Origin: Arthrobacter sp. SPG23
Lineage (GTDB): Bacteria; Actinomycetota; Actinomycetes; Actinomycetales; Micrococcaceae
Assembly (NCBI RefSeq): GCF_000876655.1
Contig: NZ_JYCN01000025.1
Location: 186,001 to 250,000 of the forward strand
Direction: 5' to 3'
Length of the DNA: 64,000 nucleotides
Part shown: in pieces, positions 7,810 to 16,334 of the stretch
How the letters are laid out: every line of letters begins with the position of its first letter
Numbering within the stretch: position 1 is the stretch's first letter
Made by a program: the position numbers and the translations under genes
The notes under the pieces: model-generated
Seen by the model: only the letters and a program-made list of their open reading frames with translations
Databases searched by the model: none
What the model was told of the DNA's origin: nothing

Positions 7810-8283
7810 TTACTCGGCTGCCGCGGCGCCGGAACCCTCTGCGGGCTGGTCCGCGGGCTGGTCCGCGGGCTGGTCGGCACGCTTGAAGTCGCGCCGGATG
7901 TTGGCCACGCCTTCGGGATCGATTTCGAAGCCGAAGGCGCTGCCGGGGTTGATCACCATGCCGAGCTCATCACCGAGGTTGCCGATGATGGCGGCTCCCT
8001 GGGTGCCCAGGACGTTGGGGGCGGCGTCGAGGAACTGCTGGTCCACCCGGCTCGGGTGTGAGAACACGGCCAGCACGGGCTTGCCTTCGGCGTTGGACAG
8101 CACCAGGGGTTCCACCTGGGCGTCCTCGCCCTCAAGCGCGTCGGAGCTGATGATGTAGACCTCGTTGTTGAGGAAGGACAGGATGACGTCCACCGGGTTG
8201 GCATCCGGCTGGTCACCTGTGGCGAGCTTCTCTTCGAGGTCGTTCAGTGGCTGGATTTCCGCGGGTGCAGGCTGTTCAGTCAT
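7810..8283 (-). CDS. SseB family protein
   Basis: A 157-residue cytosolic protein with an SseB-like N-terminal domain: EKLATGDQPDANPVDVILSF, NNEVYIISSD, PLVLSNAEGKPVLAVFSHPS and GMVINPGSAFGFEIDPEGV are typical strand-turn blocks. SseB proteins were named for serine-sensitivity enhancement in E. coli; their biochemical role is unclear. The C-terminus carries three copies of ADQP encoded by a 12-bp tandem repeat. ATG 8283 starts the conserved region; the in-frame upstream extension is proline/arginine-rich and overlaps a hairpin, so I left it out. Confidence 0.75.
   Translation of the reverse strand: MTEQPAPAEIQPLNDLEEKLATGDQPDANPVDVILSFLNNEVYIISSDALEGEDAQVEPLVLSNAEGKPVLAVFSHPSRVDQQFLDAAPNVLGTQGAAIIGNLGDELGMVINPGSAFGFEIDPEGVANIRRDFKRADQPADQPADQPAEGSGAAAAE
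7841..7876. repeat. 12-bp tandem repeat, three copies, inside the SseB-like gene
   Basis: GCGGGCTGGTCC occurs at 7841-7852 and 7853-7864, with a third copy at 7865-7876 differing in its last base. It encodes the repeated ADQP tail. Because the unit is a multiple of three, copy-number changes would keep the frame. Confidence 0.85.
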
Positions 8284-8350
8284 GTCTCTACTCGACCACG
8301 TTTGCCGGGCGGGGCGCAATTCCTCCTTGCCGGGATCCGACTTCGCTGCT

Positions 8351-8392
8351 GCGGGCCGGGGGCTGGGTGCCGGCACGGAGCCCCCGGTCCGC
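8351..8392 (-). terminator. hairpin after the AbiEi/DUF559 gene
   Basis: A 14-bp stem with one G-U pair (8351-8364 with 8379-8392) begins about 11 nt after the stop codon of the minus-strand gene. Its arm GCGGGCCGGGGGCT is shared with the longer hairpin after topA. No T tract follows. Confidence 0.6.
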
Positions 8393-8402
8393 ACCCGCGA
8401 TC

Positions 8403-9527
8403 TCAGCCACTCAGGAGCCGGAGCAGGCGCACTTTCAGGCTCCGCTCGTCGAACAGGTCCTTCCAGCCGATGCGCAGGATCCGCCACCCGAGTTCGGTCA
8501 ACAGCTTCTCCCGCTCACGCTCTTCGTAAATCACCTGCGCCGTCGGTTTGTAGTCGAAGTACTTTGACTTTCCATCGAATTCCAGGGCGGCCCGAAGATC
8601 CGGCCACGCAAAGTCGAATCGGTAGGTGCCGCGGACTGTTTGAACCGGAAACTGAAGCACAGGCGCGGGGAACCTCAGCCGCGCAATGACGTCCCTCGTC
8701 AGTGACTCGCCGGGCGACTCTGACAGAGGGTTGGCAAATGCCAGTGCCCTGCGAAAGCCGGCAACACCCCGGACTCCTGTCAGTTCGGCGCAGGCCGATT
8801 CAAGTCGCTGTTTCTCGCATCCGATCCGCAGCCCATGATCGAGGAGGATCAGGGCCTGCCGGTAGTTGAGCATCAGGGCGCAGTCCAGCACGGTCCGGTG
8901 CAAGCAAGTCACGGGCAGGCCATCTATCTCTAGGCGGTCGCCGGGCAGAAGAGGACTCGAATGGGCCCTGACGTCGGCGGCGTGCGAGCCCCGGGCGGCA
9001 TGGTACGGAATGGTTACGTGTATCAGGTTGTCGGCTCGCCACAGATACAGCCGATGCAGGCGCGCTGCGGACGTGTGGCTGAACGTCAGCCCGTCAGCCG
9101 AGGCCGGCAGGGTCCGCTTGCTGTACGCGGCAAGTCGGGCCCGCTCCCTGTCGCCGTCCGAGAGGCCATTCCAGAAACTTCCGCGGGCCATGACGCCCGT
9201 GCGGACCCTGACAAGGGAGCCTGCCCGGAGGTGTTCATTGATTCGCCGCTTGCTGAGCCCCTGCGCAAGTAGCTCGTCAGTGCGCCACATGATTTCGCCT
9301 TTGGGGAGCGGAAATGCGGCGACGGCGTGATCAGGCGCCAGGGAAAGAGACACTGCGCGGCTGGAGCCGGAAGGTGGACCCGTCACCTCCGGCATGGGAG
9401 GCACTATGACGGCCGCGGGTGAGTTCCGCGAGACCCGGCCATCCGCCTGCGAGGTCACGATTTCGGCCCAGATGTCAGCGAGCGGATCCGTTGCTTCATG
9501 CGGGCGGGTGTTTGCCTGACTGGTCAT
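8403..9527 (-). CDS. AbiEi-like winged-helix protein with C-terminal DUF559 (Vsr-like) domain
   Basis: A 374-residue protein. After about 70 variable residues, MWRTDELLAQGLSKRRINEH and LVRVRTGVMARG form an AbiEi_4-type winged helix. A central domain resembles type IV toxin-antitoxin AbiEi proteins (FSHTSAARLHRLYLW, VTCLHRTVLDCAL). The last 100 residues contain FDFAWPDLRAALEFDGKSKY and LLTELGWRILRIGWKDLFD, a PD-(D/E)xK-like DUF559 fold related to very-short-patch repair nucleases. No AbiEii toxin gene lies beside it. Such fusions are common and variable in Arthrobacter; activity is unproven. ATG 9527 has GGTGGAAG upstream; GTG 9542 is an alternative. Confidence 0.75.
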   Translation of the reverse strand: MTSQANTRPHEATDPLADIWAEIVTSQADGRVSRNSPAAVIVPPMPEVTGPPSGSSRAVSLSLAPDHAVAAFPLPKGEIMWRTDELLAQGLSKRRINEHLRAGSLVRVRTGVMARGSFWNGLSDGDRERARLAAYSKRTLPASADGLTFSHTSAARLHRLYLWRADNLIHVTIPYHAARGSHAADVRAHSSPLLPGDRLEIDGLPVTCLHRTVLDCALMLNYRQALILLDHGLRIGCEKQRLESACAELTGVRGVAGFRRALAFANPLSESPGESLTRDVIARLRFPAPVLQFPVQTVRGTYRFDFAWPDLRAALEFDGKSKYFDYKPTAQVIYEEREREKLLTELGWRILRIGWKDLFDERSLKVRLLRLLSG

Positions 9528-9596
9528 TCCATCAGCTTCCACCGGCGGCGGACAGCTTGAAAGCGCCCGCCCGGGCCATGTGGAAAACTGCCGGAC

Positions 9597-9650
9597 GCGG
9601 GTGCGGGCCGGGGGCTGCGTTCGGTAACGCAGCCCCCGGCCCGCACCCGC
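9597..9650 (-). terminator. very stable hairpin after topA
   Basis: A perfect 25-bp stem (9597-9621 with 9626-9650) with a four-base CGGT loop begins 13 nt after the topA stop codon. Being symmetrical, it could act in both directions, but only topA ends here. It lacks a T tract and shares its core with the hairpin at 8351. Confidence 0.7.
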
Positions 9651-9662
9651 GGTCTCGAAGGA

Positions 9663-12398
9663 CTACTTCTTAGCGACAGCTTTCTTCTTCGCCGGGGCCT
9701 TGCGCGCTGCCGGACGCTTGGCCGGGCCCTTGGCGCGCTTCTCCGCCAGGAGTTCCACAGCCTGTTCGCGCGTCAGTTCCTCGAGCGAGGTGGAGCGCGG
9801 GACAGTGATGTTGGTGATGCCGTCGGTGATGTACGGGCCGAAGCGGCCTTCCTTCACCACGATGTTCTTCTCCGAAACGGGGTCCGGTCCGAACTCGGCC
9901 AGCGGCGGGACGGCCGCACGGGCACCGCGCTGCTTGGGCTGGGAGTAGATCTCCAGAGCTTGCTCCAGCGTGATCGTGAAGATTTCCTCTTCGGAGCCGA
10001 TGGAACGCGAGTCCGTGCCCTTCTTCAGGTACGGGCCGAAGCGGCCGTTCTGCACGGTGATGACGTTGCCTTCGGCGTCCTCGCCGAGCGCGCGCGGCAG
10101 GCTCATCAGCTGCAGCGCCTCGTCGAGGCTGACCGAGTCCACGCTCATCGAGGCGAACAGCGAACCGGTGCGCGGCTTGGCCTTGACAGGCTTCTTCGGC
10201 GGCTTGGGCTTGCCGTTCTTGTAGTACTCCACGGGCTGGTTGGCCAGCTGCTCGTCCGTCATTTCCGGAATGATTTCCGTGACGTAGGCACCGTAGCGGC
10301 CGTTCTTGGCCACGATCGTGTGGCCCGTGTGCGGGTCTTCGCCGAGGACACGTTCCTCCGGCGCCGCCGTCTCCATCAGCTCAAGGGCCTTGGCCGGGGT
10401 CAGCTCGTCCGGGGCCAGGTCCTCGGGGACGTTGGCGCGGGCGGACTCCACCACCTCGCCGGTCTTGGGATCGATCGTGGGGACCGAGCTCTCCAGGTAC
10501 GGACCGAACTTGCCCACGCGCAGGGTAATGCCCTCGGCGATCGGCACGGAGTTGATTTCCTTGGCGTCGATTTCGCCAAGGTTGTTCACGATGCTCAACA
10601 GGCCGGGATCGGAATCTTCGCCGTAATAGAAGTGCTTGAGCCAGGCAGCGCCCACGGCCTGGCCGTTGGCGATCTTGTCCAGGTCGCCCTCCATGTCGGC
10701 CGTGAACTCGTAGTCCACGTAGTCATGGAAGTGCTGCTCGAGCAGCCGGATCACGGAGAAGGCGATCCAGCTGGGGACCAGCGCGGACCCCTGCTTACGC
10801 ACGTAGCCGCGGTCCTGGATGGTGGAAATGGTGGAGGCGTAGGTGGACGGGCGTCCGATGCCCTTCTTTTCCAGCTCTGCCGTCAGGGAGGCTTCCGTGT
10901 AGCGCGGCGGCGGCGAGGTCTCATGGCCGACGGCGACGATCTCCGAGGCAGTGAGCGCATCGTCCTTGGCCACGTTGGGAAGCCGGCGTGCTTCCTCGGA
11001 GTCGTCGTCTCCGCGGCTCTCGTCCTTGCCTTCTTCGTAGGCGGCGAGGAAGCCGGGGAAGGTGATGACGGTGCCGGAAGCCGAGAACTCTGCATCGCGG
11101 CCGTCCGCGGCCACCGCGCCGAGGCGGATGGTGGCGGTGGAGCCCTTGGCATCGCCCATCTGGGAGGCAACGGTGCGCTTCCAGATGAGCTCATAGAGCC
11201 GGAATTCGTCACCCGAGAGTTGCTTGGCCACCTGCGCCGGGGTGCGGAAGGAGTCACCGGCGGGACGGATGGCTTCGTGGGCTTCCTGCGCGTTCGCTGC
11301 CTTTCCGGTGTAAACCCGGGGTGACTGCGGCACGTACTCGGGGCCGTAGAGCTCCGAGGCCTGGCGTCGGGCAGCCGTCACAGCTTCGTCGCTCAGTGCG
11401 GACGAGTCCGTACGCATATAGGTGATGTAGCCGTTTTCGTAGAGGCGCTGGGCCACCTGCATGGTGCTCTTGGAGGAGAACCGCAGCTTGCGGCCCGCCT
11501 CCTGCTGCAGGGTGGAGGTGGTGAACGGAGCGGCCGGACGGCGGGTGTACGGCTTGGTGTCGACGGAGCGGACACGGAATTCCGCGTTCTGCAGCCCCGC
11601 TGCCAGCGACGTGGCGAGTTCCTCATTCAGGTGCGTGACGTTGCGCGAGGTGAGTTCGCCGTCGTCGTTGAAGTCCCGGCCGCTGGCCACCTTGGCGCCG
11701 TCCACGGCGGCGAGCTTCGCCTTGAATGACGACGTAGCGCCGTTGCCTGCACCGAACTGGCCGGTGAGGTCCCAGTAGGACGCGGCCTTGAACGCCATGC
11801 GTTCGCGTTCGCGGTCCACCACCATGCGGGTGACCACGGACTGGACGCGGCCGGCGGACAGGCCCCGGGCCACCTTGCGCCACAGCACCGGGGAAATTTC
11901 GTAGCCGTAGAGGCGGTCCAGAACGCGTCGGGTTTCCTGGGCATCCACGAGGTCCTGGTCGACATCGCGCAGGTTGCCCATGGCGCGCTGGATGGCTTCC
12001 TTGGTGATTTCGCCGAACGTCATCCGGTACACGGGGACCTTGGGCTTGAGCACTTCCAGCAGGTGCCACGCGATGGCTTCGCCTTCGCGGTCCCCATCGG
12101 TTGCGAGATAGAGGGCGTCAGCGTCCTTGAGCGCAGCCTTGAGCTCAGTCACCTTCTTCTTCTTGTCCGGGGACACCACGTAGTACGGCTTGAAGTCGTG
12201 TTCGATGTCGACGGCGAACTTGCCGATGGAGGTTTTCTTGAGTTCGGCGGGGAGCTCGGACGGCTGCGGCAGATCACGGATGTGACCGATGGAGGCCTCA
12301 ACGATGAAGCCCTCGCCCAGGTACTTGGCGATGGTCTTGCTCTTGGCCGGAGACTCCACAATCACGAGTTTCTTGCCGGTTTTGGCCTTACTTGGCAC
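9663..12398 (-). CDS. topA: DNA topoisomerase I
   Basis: A type IA topoisomerase that relaxes negative supercoils. The 911 residues comprise an N-terminal TOPRIM domain (KLVIVESPAKSKTIAKYLG; ATDGDREGEAIAW), the central toroid with the catalytic tyrosine in YITYMRTDSS (Y327), and C-terminal repeats (VGKFGPYLE, KNGRYGAYVTE, QNGRFGPYLKKG, KEGRFGPYITDG). There are no zinc fingers; the protein ends in a lysine/alanine tail, as in other actinobacteria, where that tail helps processivity. The start is GTG 12398. It corresponds to Rv3646c in position relative to the helicase and Tad genes. Confidence 0.97.
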   Translation of the reverse strand: MPSKAKTGKKLVIVESPAKSKTIAKYLGEGFIVEASIGHIRDLPQPSELPAELKKTSIGKFAVDIEHDFKPYYVVSPDKKKKVTELKAALKDADALYLATDGDREGEAIAWHLLEVLKPKVPVYRMTFGEITKEAIQRAMGNLRDVDQDLVDAQETRRVLDRLYGYEISPVLWRKVARGLSAGRVQSVVTRMVVDRERERMAFKAASYWDLTGQFGAGNGATSSFKAKLAAVDGAKVASGRDFNDDGELTSRNVTHLNEELATSLAAGLQNAEFRVRSVDTKPYTRRPAAPFTTSTLQQEAGRKLRFSSKSTMQVAQRLYENGYITYMRTDSSALSDEAVTAARRQASELYGPEYVPQSPRVYTGKAANAQEAHEAIRPAGDSFRTPAQVAKQLSGDEFRLYELIWKRTVASQMGDAKGSTATIRLGAVAADGRDAEFSASGTVITFPGFLAAYEEGKDESRGDDDSEEARRLPNVAKDDALTASEIVAVGHETSPPPRYTEASLTAELEKKGIGRPSTYASTISTIQDRGYVRKQGSALVPSWIAFSVIRLLEQHFHDYVDYEFTADMEGDLDKIANGQAVGAAWLKHFYYGEDSDPGLLSIVNNLGEIDAKEINSVPIAEGITLRVGKFGPYLESSVPTIDPKTGEVVESARANVPEDLAPDELTPAKALELMETAAPEERVLGEDPHTGHTIVAKNGRYGAYVTEIIPEMTDEQLANQPVEYYKNGKPKPPKKPVKAKPRTGSLFASMSVDSVSLDEALQLMSLPRALGEDAEGNVITVQNGRFGPYLKKGTDSRSIGSEEEIFTITLEQALEIYSQPKQRGARAAVPPLAEFGPDPVSEKNIVVKEGRFGPYITDGITNITVPRSTSLEELTREQAVELLAEKRAKGPAKRPAARKAPAKKKAVAKK

Positions 12399-12505
12399 GG
12401 TGCTCCTACAGAAAAAGGTTGGCTCGGGCAGATGGGCCCATACTCGCCTAGTTCACCATATTTTGGAGGATGATGCGCATTCATGTGGAAAACGGGTGCC
12501 GTGCA

Positions 12506-13141
12506 TCACTTACGATCGTCCGGAATCAGGGACCACATTGTGGCCATGCGTTCCGCACCCTCGGGGACCTGGTCCGGATCCTCAAGCTCGTATTCCTTGA
12601 GCAGCCCGAACACCTTCGCAGTCAGCTCCGACTGCTGCGCCGGGGTCAGGTACAGCAGGGTGCTGGACAGCACCACCACCCCGGGCGCCTCGGTCGATTC
12701 GTTGTTTTTCCTGCGCTCGTCGCGGACCCCGGCGTACGCGTCGACCCTGCGCCGGAAGGCGTCCAGCTCGAGGTCCAGAACGGCGAACTCGGGACTGGCC
12801 ACGCCGCCGCCTGAGTTAATGGTGAAGTCCGTCCCGGCGGCACGCCATCGACGTTCCCGCGCGTCTCCCGCTGTGGCGGCCGGCTCCACGATGCCCCACT
12901 TCTGCAGGGCCCGCAGGTGATAGCTCATGGCACTCGGCGTCAGGCCCGTCTGCGTGGCAAGCTCCGTGGCCGTCCGGCTGACCTGTGTGGAATACAGTTC
13001 CGAGATCACTTCCAGGCGTGCCGCGTGGGCAAGCGCGCGGATGGCCTTGGGATCGGTGATCTCCACCTTCTTCTCCGGCCGCATCCTGCGTTTGGCAGCC
13101 TCTGGCGCGGCCGGCTCCGGCTCCGGAGTTTCTGCGTTCAC
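12506..13141 (-). CDS. ArsR-like winged-helix transcriptional regulator
   Basis: A 211-residue regulator. A basic N-terminus (AAKRRMRPEKKVEITD) precedes a winged helix of ArsR/HTH_20 type at about 30-105: IRALAHAARLEVISEL, then recognition region ATELATQTGLTPSAMSYHLRAL. The C-terminal half contains a coiled segment and VVLSSTLLYLTPAQQSEL, and has no metal-binding cysteine pair, so it is not a metal sensor of the classic ArsR kind. The start is GTG 13141. It is divergent from the MFS transporter with 79 nt between them, and probably represses it; the effector is unknown. Confidence 0.82.
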   Translation of the reverse strand: MNAETPEPEPAAPEAAKRRMRPEKKVEITDPKAIRALAHAARLEVISELYSTQVSRTATELATQTGLTPSAMSYHLRALQKWGIVEPAATAGDARERRWRAAGTDFTINSGGGVASPEFAVLDLELDAFRRRVDAYAGVRDERRKNNESTEAPGVVVLSSTLLYLTPAQQSELTAKVFGLLKEYELEDPDQVPEGAERMATMWSLIPDDRK

Positions 13142-13183
13142 GTCCCCATTCTATCGGCCATCCGGCAACTCTGAAAGAAACGC

Positions 13184-13213
13184 TTGACATCCGCGCCAGC
13201 CGGGGAGTAGTTT
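13184..13213 (+). promoter_or_regulatory. promoter of a leaderless MFS transporter mRNA
   Basis: TTGACA (13184-13189), an 18-nt spacer and TAGTTT (13208-13213) are followed after 7 nt by ATG 13221. This is the clearest housekeeping-type promoter seen here, and it predicts a transcript starting at the ATG. Confidence 0.7.
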
Positions 13214-13220
13214 CGCGGAC

Positions 13221-14705
13221 ATGGGGGACACGGCCAGGCCATCGCCTGCCTTATTACAAGTAAATCCAGCACTCTGGCGAAACCGGGATTTCCTGTTAGC
13301 CAGCAGCGCCCGCTTCATGGCTGCCGCCGGTATGGGTGCAGTTGTGGTCAGCGTGATGTTGCATCTGCAGGCCGCCGCGGCGGCCGGCACGATTGCCTTT
13401 GCCGGTTCCTGGGTGGTGGCCGCCTACCTTCTGTGTTCCGCCTTGCCGCTGGTGGTCCTTGCCCCGTGGGCCGGGAGGCTGGCGGACACGCGCGATTCCC
13501 GGACGCTCGCGACGGCGGCTTCCGCTGGAAGTGCCGCCGCCGTGGCGGGCATGGGCCTGAGCATGCACTTCCTGGATAACTATTTTCCCGCGCTCTTCCT
13601 GCTGACTCTTGTGCTGAACGCCTGCCAGGCGGTGGCCGGACCAACGTTCCAGGCCCTGTTGCCCCGGATCGTCGGTGAAGAGCGCACACCCCGCGCTGTC
13701 GGGACCATGCAGGCAACAATCATGATCGCCGGAATGGCCGGACCCGCGGCGGGTGGCCTGCTGAGTGGCTGGGGCGGCTCAATACTGGTGTTTTCCGTGG
13801 CGAGCGCCTGCTACGTCCTGATGGGGGCGGGCGCCTTCCTGATCCGCACCCGGAGGGGCACTGCCGCCGAGCGTGCCGGCCGGAAGCAGCCTGCCCTGAT
13901 GGACGGGCTCCGCCTCATCCGGCGGGACAGCCTCGTCTGGGCACTGGTCCTCGGCGCACTGTTCTTCATTGCCGTGGGAGAGGCAACCAACGTCCTCGAA
14001 GTGTTCCTCGTTCGCGGCGAAATGGGCGCCTCCGAAACGCAGTACGGCCTGCTCGTTGCCGCTTTTGCTTTGGGAATGGCGGCCGGAGCCGCCCTCGCCG
14101 GCCTGATCAAAACACCCCGGGCGCGGCTCCGCATCCTGCTGGGATCAATGGCGCTGACGTCCGCAGTGCTCGCAGTCATCGGGCTGGTACCCACCGTGGA
14201 CATCATGTTCGTCGCCTACACCGGGATGGGTGTTTCCTGCGGCGTCCTCAACGCCTGTTTCGGGGCCATCGTGATCCTCCGGATGCCCGAGGAAGGCCGC
14301 GGCCAGGCGATGTCCATGATCGGAGGCCTGACCCGCGCCATCACCATTGCCGCATTGGCCTTCGGCGGACTGCTGGGGGCCTTGCTGCCCGTCCGGACGG
14401 GCTTTCTGCTGATCGGCGGCACCGGCGCGGTGGTGTCCCTGGCCATCGCCATCACCGTGCTGTGGCGCTTCGGCTCAGGAGACGGCCCGGAGGACCCTGC
14501 CCGCCCGCACGCGGGCCGGGGTGCTGCAGCCGAGCCTGCCGTTGCCGGGTCAGGCCGGGAGGAGGAACCCGTCGCGGACCAGGTTCCGGACTTCGGCGAG
14601 GAGACCGTCCCGGAACGCCTGGCCGTCGAATCCGTCGCCCCCGCCCAGCAGCGCGTCCAGGGCACCGATGATCTGCCCGGCGGACAGATCGCCGTCGCAC
14701 GCTGA
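13221..14705 (+). CDS. MFS transporter, probable drug efflux type
   Basis: A 494-residue membrane protein with about twelve transmembrane segments up to residue 415 (FLLASSARFMAAAGMGAVVVS, VVAAYLLCSALPLVVLAPWA, then RLADTRDSR in loop 2-3). The layout matches enterobactin-exporter/multidrug MFS permeases. The last 75 residues are a charged, proline-rich tail (from about GSGDGPEDPARP). The final 156 nt lie antisense over the end of the methyltransferase gene, so the original stop may have been lost and the tail acquired by read-through. It is divergent from an ArsR-like regulator. The substrate cannot be told. Confidence 0.85.
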   Translation: MGDTARPSPALLQVNPALWRNRDFLLASSARFMAAAGMGAVVVSVMLHLQAAAAAGTIAFAGSWVVAAYLLCSALPLVVLAPWAGRLADTRDSRTLATAASAGSAAAVAGMGLSMHFLDNYFPALFLLTLVLNACQAVAGPTFQALLPRIVGEERTPRAVGTMQATIMIAGMAGPAAGGLLSGWGGSILVFSVASACYVLMGAGAFLIRTRRGTAAERAGRKQPALMDGLRLIRRDSLVWALVLGALFFIAVGEATNVLEVFLVRGEMGASETQYGLLVAAFALGMAAGAALAGLIKTPRARLRILLGSMALTSAVLAVIGLVPTVDIMFVAYTGMGVSCGVLNACFGAIVILRMPEEGRGQAMSMIGGLTRAITIAALAFGGLLGALLPVRTGFLLIGGTGAVVSLAIAITVLWRFGSGDGPEDPARPHAGRGAAAEPAVAGSGREEEPVADQVPDFGEETVPERLAVESVAPAQQRVQGTDDLPGGQIAVAR

Positions 14706-16232
14706 CACGAAACCGGCCAGCTCGGTGCTCAGCAGGTTGGTGCGCCGGAGCCCCGCGCCCTGGCGCAACAGGATCACGCCGGGATGTTCCGCCCCCGGGC
14801 GCTGGTGGCGCTCCTCCGTGACGTCCTCGGCCACAAGCAGGTGGGCGGCGGCCAGATCGTTGGCCGCCAGCCAGTCGGCCCGCTCCACCGCTGCTCCCAG
14901 GTGCGGGCCGATGGGCTGCTCGATCGGATAGGTGATCTCCTCGAACCGGCTGATGACCGGCCGGGCGCCGGCAGCGGGCCGCCGAAGGAAGATCATGCCG
15001 AATCCGATCCCCGCCACGTTTCGCGAGGCAAAGTCGTCCAGGTAGGCGGCGTAGGCGTCCTGGTAGTGCCGGCGGTCGCGGGACTCGGAGGCGTCCTGCA
15101 GCCACGTTTCGGCGTATTGTTCCGGCCCCACCAGTTCGCGCTGGATGAACCAGGCATCCACGTCCGTTCCGGCCCAGCTTTGCGGCCTTTCCTGCCATGA
15201 CGTTCCCGCGGCGACCTCCCAGTTACCCAATAGTTGGGCTGTTCCGGCCGGGGCAAGGACGGATGGCAGGTCCCGGACCAATGACGCAACAATGTCGTCG
15301 CCGGGAAGGCCGCCGTCACGGTAGGTGAACTGGTCCGCCGCGGCCTCCCCCGGGCTCCGCGGCGTGATGACGAACGGCGGGTTGGACACCACCAGGTCAA
15401 AGGTCTCCCCTGCCAGGGGTTCCAGCAGCGAGCCCAGGCGCAGGCTCACGCGGTCCTCCGGCCGGGCCGGGTCGACACGGAGCGCTTCGGCGTTCAGGAG
15501 CAGGTTGAACCGGGTAAAGGCAAGCGCCCTGGCGGAGATGTCCGTGGCTGTCACGTGGTCCGAATGCTGCAACAGGTGGAAGGTCTGGATGCCGCAGCCG
15601 GTACCCAGGTCCAGTGCTTTCGACACATGCCGGCGGATCGTGGTCTGCACCAGAGTGGTGGAGGCCTGCCCGATTCCCAGCACGTGGTCGTGGCGCAGAA
15701 CGCCGGGCTGCTGGTGCGCCGCGAGGTCGCTGGCCACCCACAGGTCGGTGCCCCCGCTACTGTCCGCACCTGCCTCGTCCGCGTCTGTTGCGGTGTCGCC
15801 GCCCCAGCCGTAAGGCCGCAGATCCGCCTTCGCCCTGACGGTTCCCCACGCAGGATCCGCGCCGTCTTCCGCCGCCGTGGAAGGTTCCACGAGTCCCAGC
15901 GTGAGGAGGCCCTCGGTACGGATCCCCGGGAGGGCGGCGTCGAGCACTTCGGCGCGCTGTGGCACCGCCAGCAGCCACAGGCGTACGACGGCGGCAAGCG
16001 CCGCCGCGTCCGGGTCACCCTTGGCGGCTTTTTCGGTGGCGATCAAGGAGGGGATGATCTGGTCACGGCTGAGGGCGGAATAGGCGGAGTCGCCGAGGAG
16101 CCCGGCCACTCCATCCACGGTGAACCCGACGCCGCGCAGGTCCGCGGCGAGGGCGGCCAGCAGCTCCGGGAGGTCGCTGCGGGGGGCGTCGGAGGTGTTG
16201 CCGGCCGTGAAGTCCATAGCTGTTTCAGTCAC
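14550..16232 (-). CDS. class I SAM-dependent methyltransferase (MTS domain)
   Basis: A 560-residue two-part protein. The first 180 residues form a winged-helix-like domain found ahead of the methyltransferase in actinobacterial homologues. The catalytic core follows: ALDLGTGCGIQTFHL near residue 210 binds SAM, DISARALAFTRFN is motif II, and LVVSNPPFVI (motif IV, NPPF) is typical of N-methyltransferases of the RsmC/HemK group that modify RNA or protein glutamine. A C-terminal domain of about 150 residues is of unknown role. The target is unknown. GTG 16232 is favoured because TAGACT lies 6 nt upstream (leaderless). Confidence 0.85.
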   Translation of the reverse strand: MTETAMDFTAGNTSDAPRSDLPELLAALAADLRGVGFTVDGVAGLLGDSAYSALSRDQIIPSLIATEKAAKGDPDAAALAAVVRLWLLAVPQRAEVLDAALPGIRTEGLLTLGLVEPSTAAEDGADPAWGTVRAKADLRPYGWGGDTATDADEAGADSSGGTDLWVASDLAAHQQPGVLRHDHVLGIGQASTTLVQTTIRRHVSKALDLGTGCGIQTFHLLQHSDHVTATDISARALAFTRFNLLLNAEALRVDPARPEDRVSLRLGSLLEPLAGETFDLVVSNPPFVITPRSPGEAAADQFTYRDGGLPGDDIVASLVRDLPSVLAPAGTAQLLGNWEVAAGTSWQERPQSWAGTDVDAWFIQRELVGPEQYAETWLQDASESRDRRHYQDAYAAYLDDFASRNVAGIGFGMIFLRRPAAGARPVISRFEEITYPIEQPIGPHLGAAVERADWLAANDLAAAHLLVAEDVTEERHQRPGAEHPGVILLRQGAGLRRTNLLSTELAGFVSACDGDLSAGQIIGALDALLGGGDGFDGQAFRDGLLAEVRNLVRDGFLLPA

Positions 16233-16334
16233 TGTGCAAGTCTATGGTTCGGGGCTGCGCCCTTCAGGCCGGGTTCGCCCCGTTCCGCGCCGCCCGGGGC
16301 GGGATTGTCGGCAGTACCACCTATGCTTCTGAGC

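Noticed and set aside
8351..9650. Insertion sequence bracketed by inverted repeats
   Set aside because: Each hairpin is itself a palindrome placed after a stop codon; no transposase or target duplication is seen.
9960..11324. Long open frame on the plus strand opposite topA (454 codons)
   Set aside because: Antisense shadow of topA caused by high GC; the protein is low in recognisable motifs and topA is certain.
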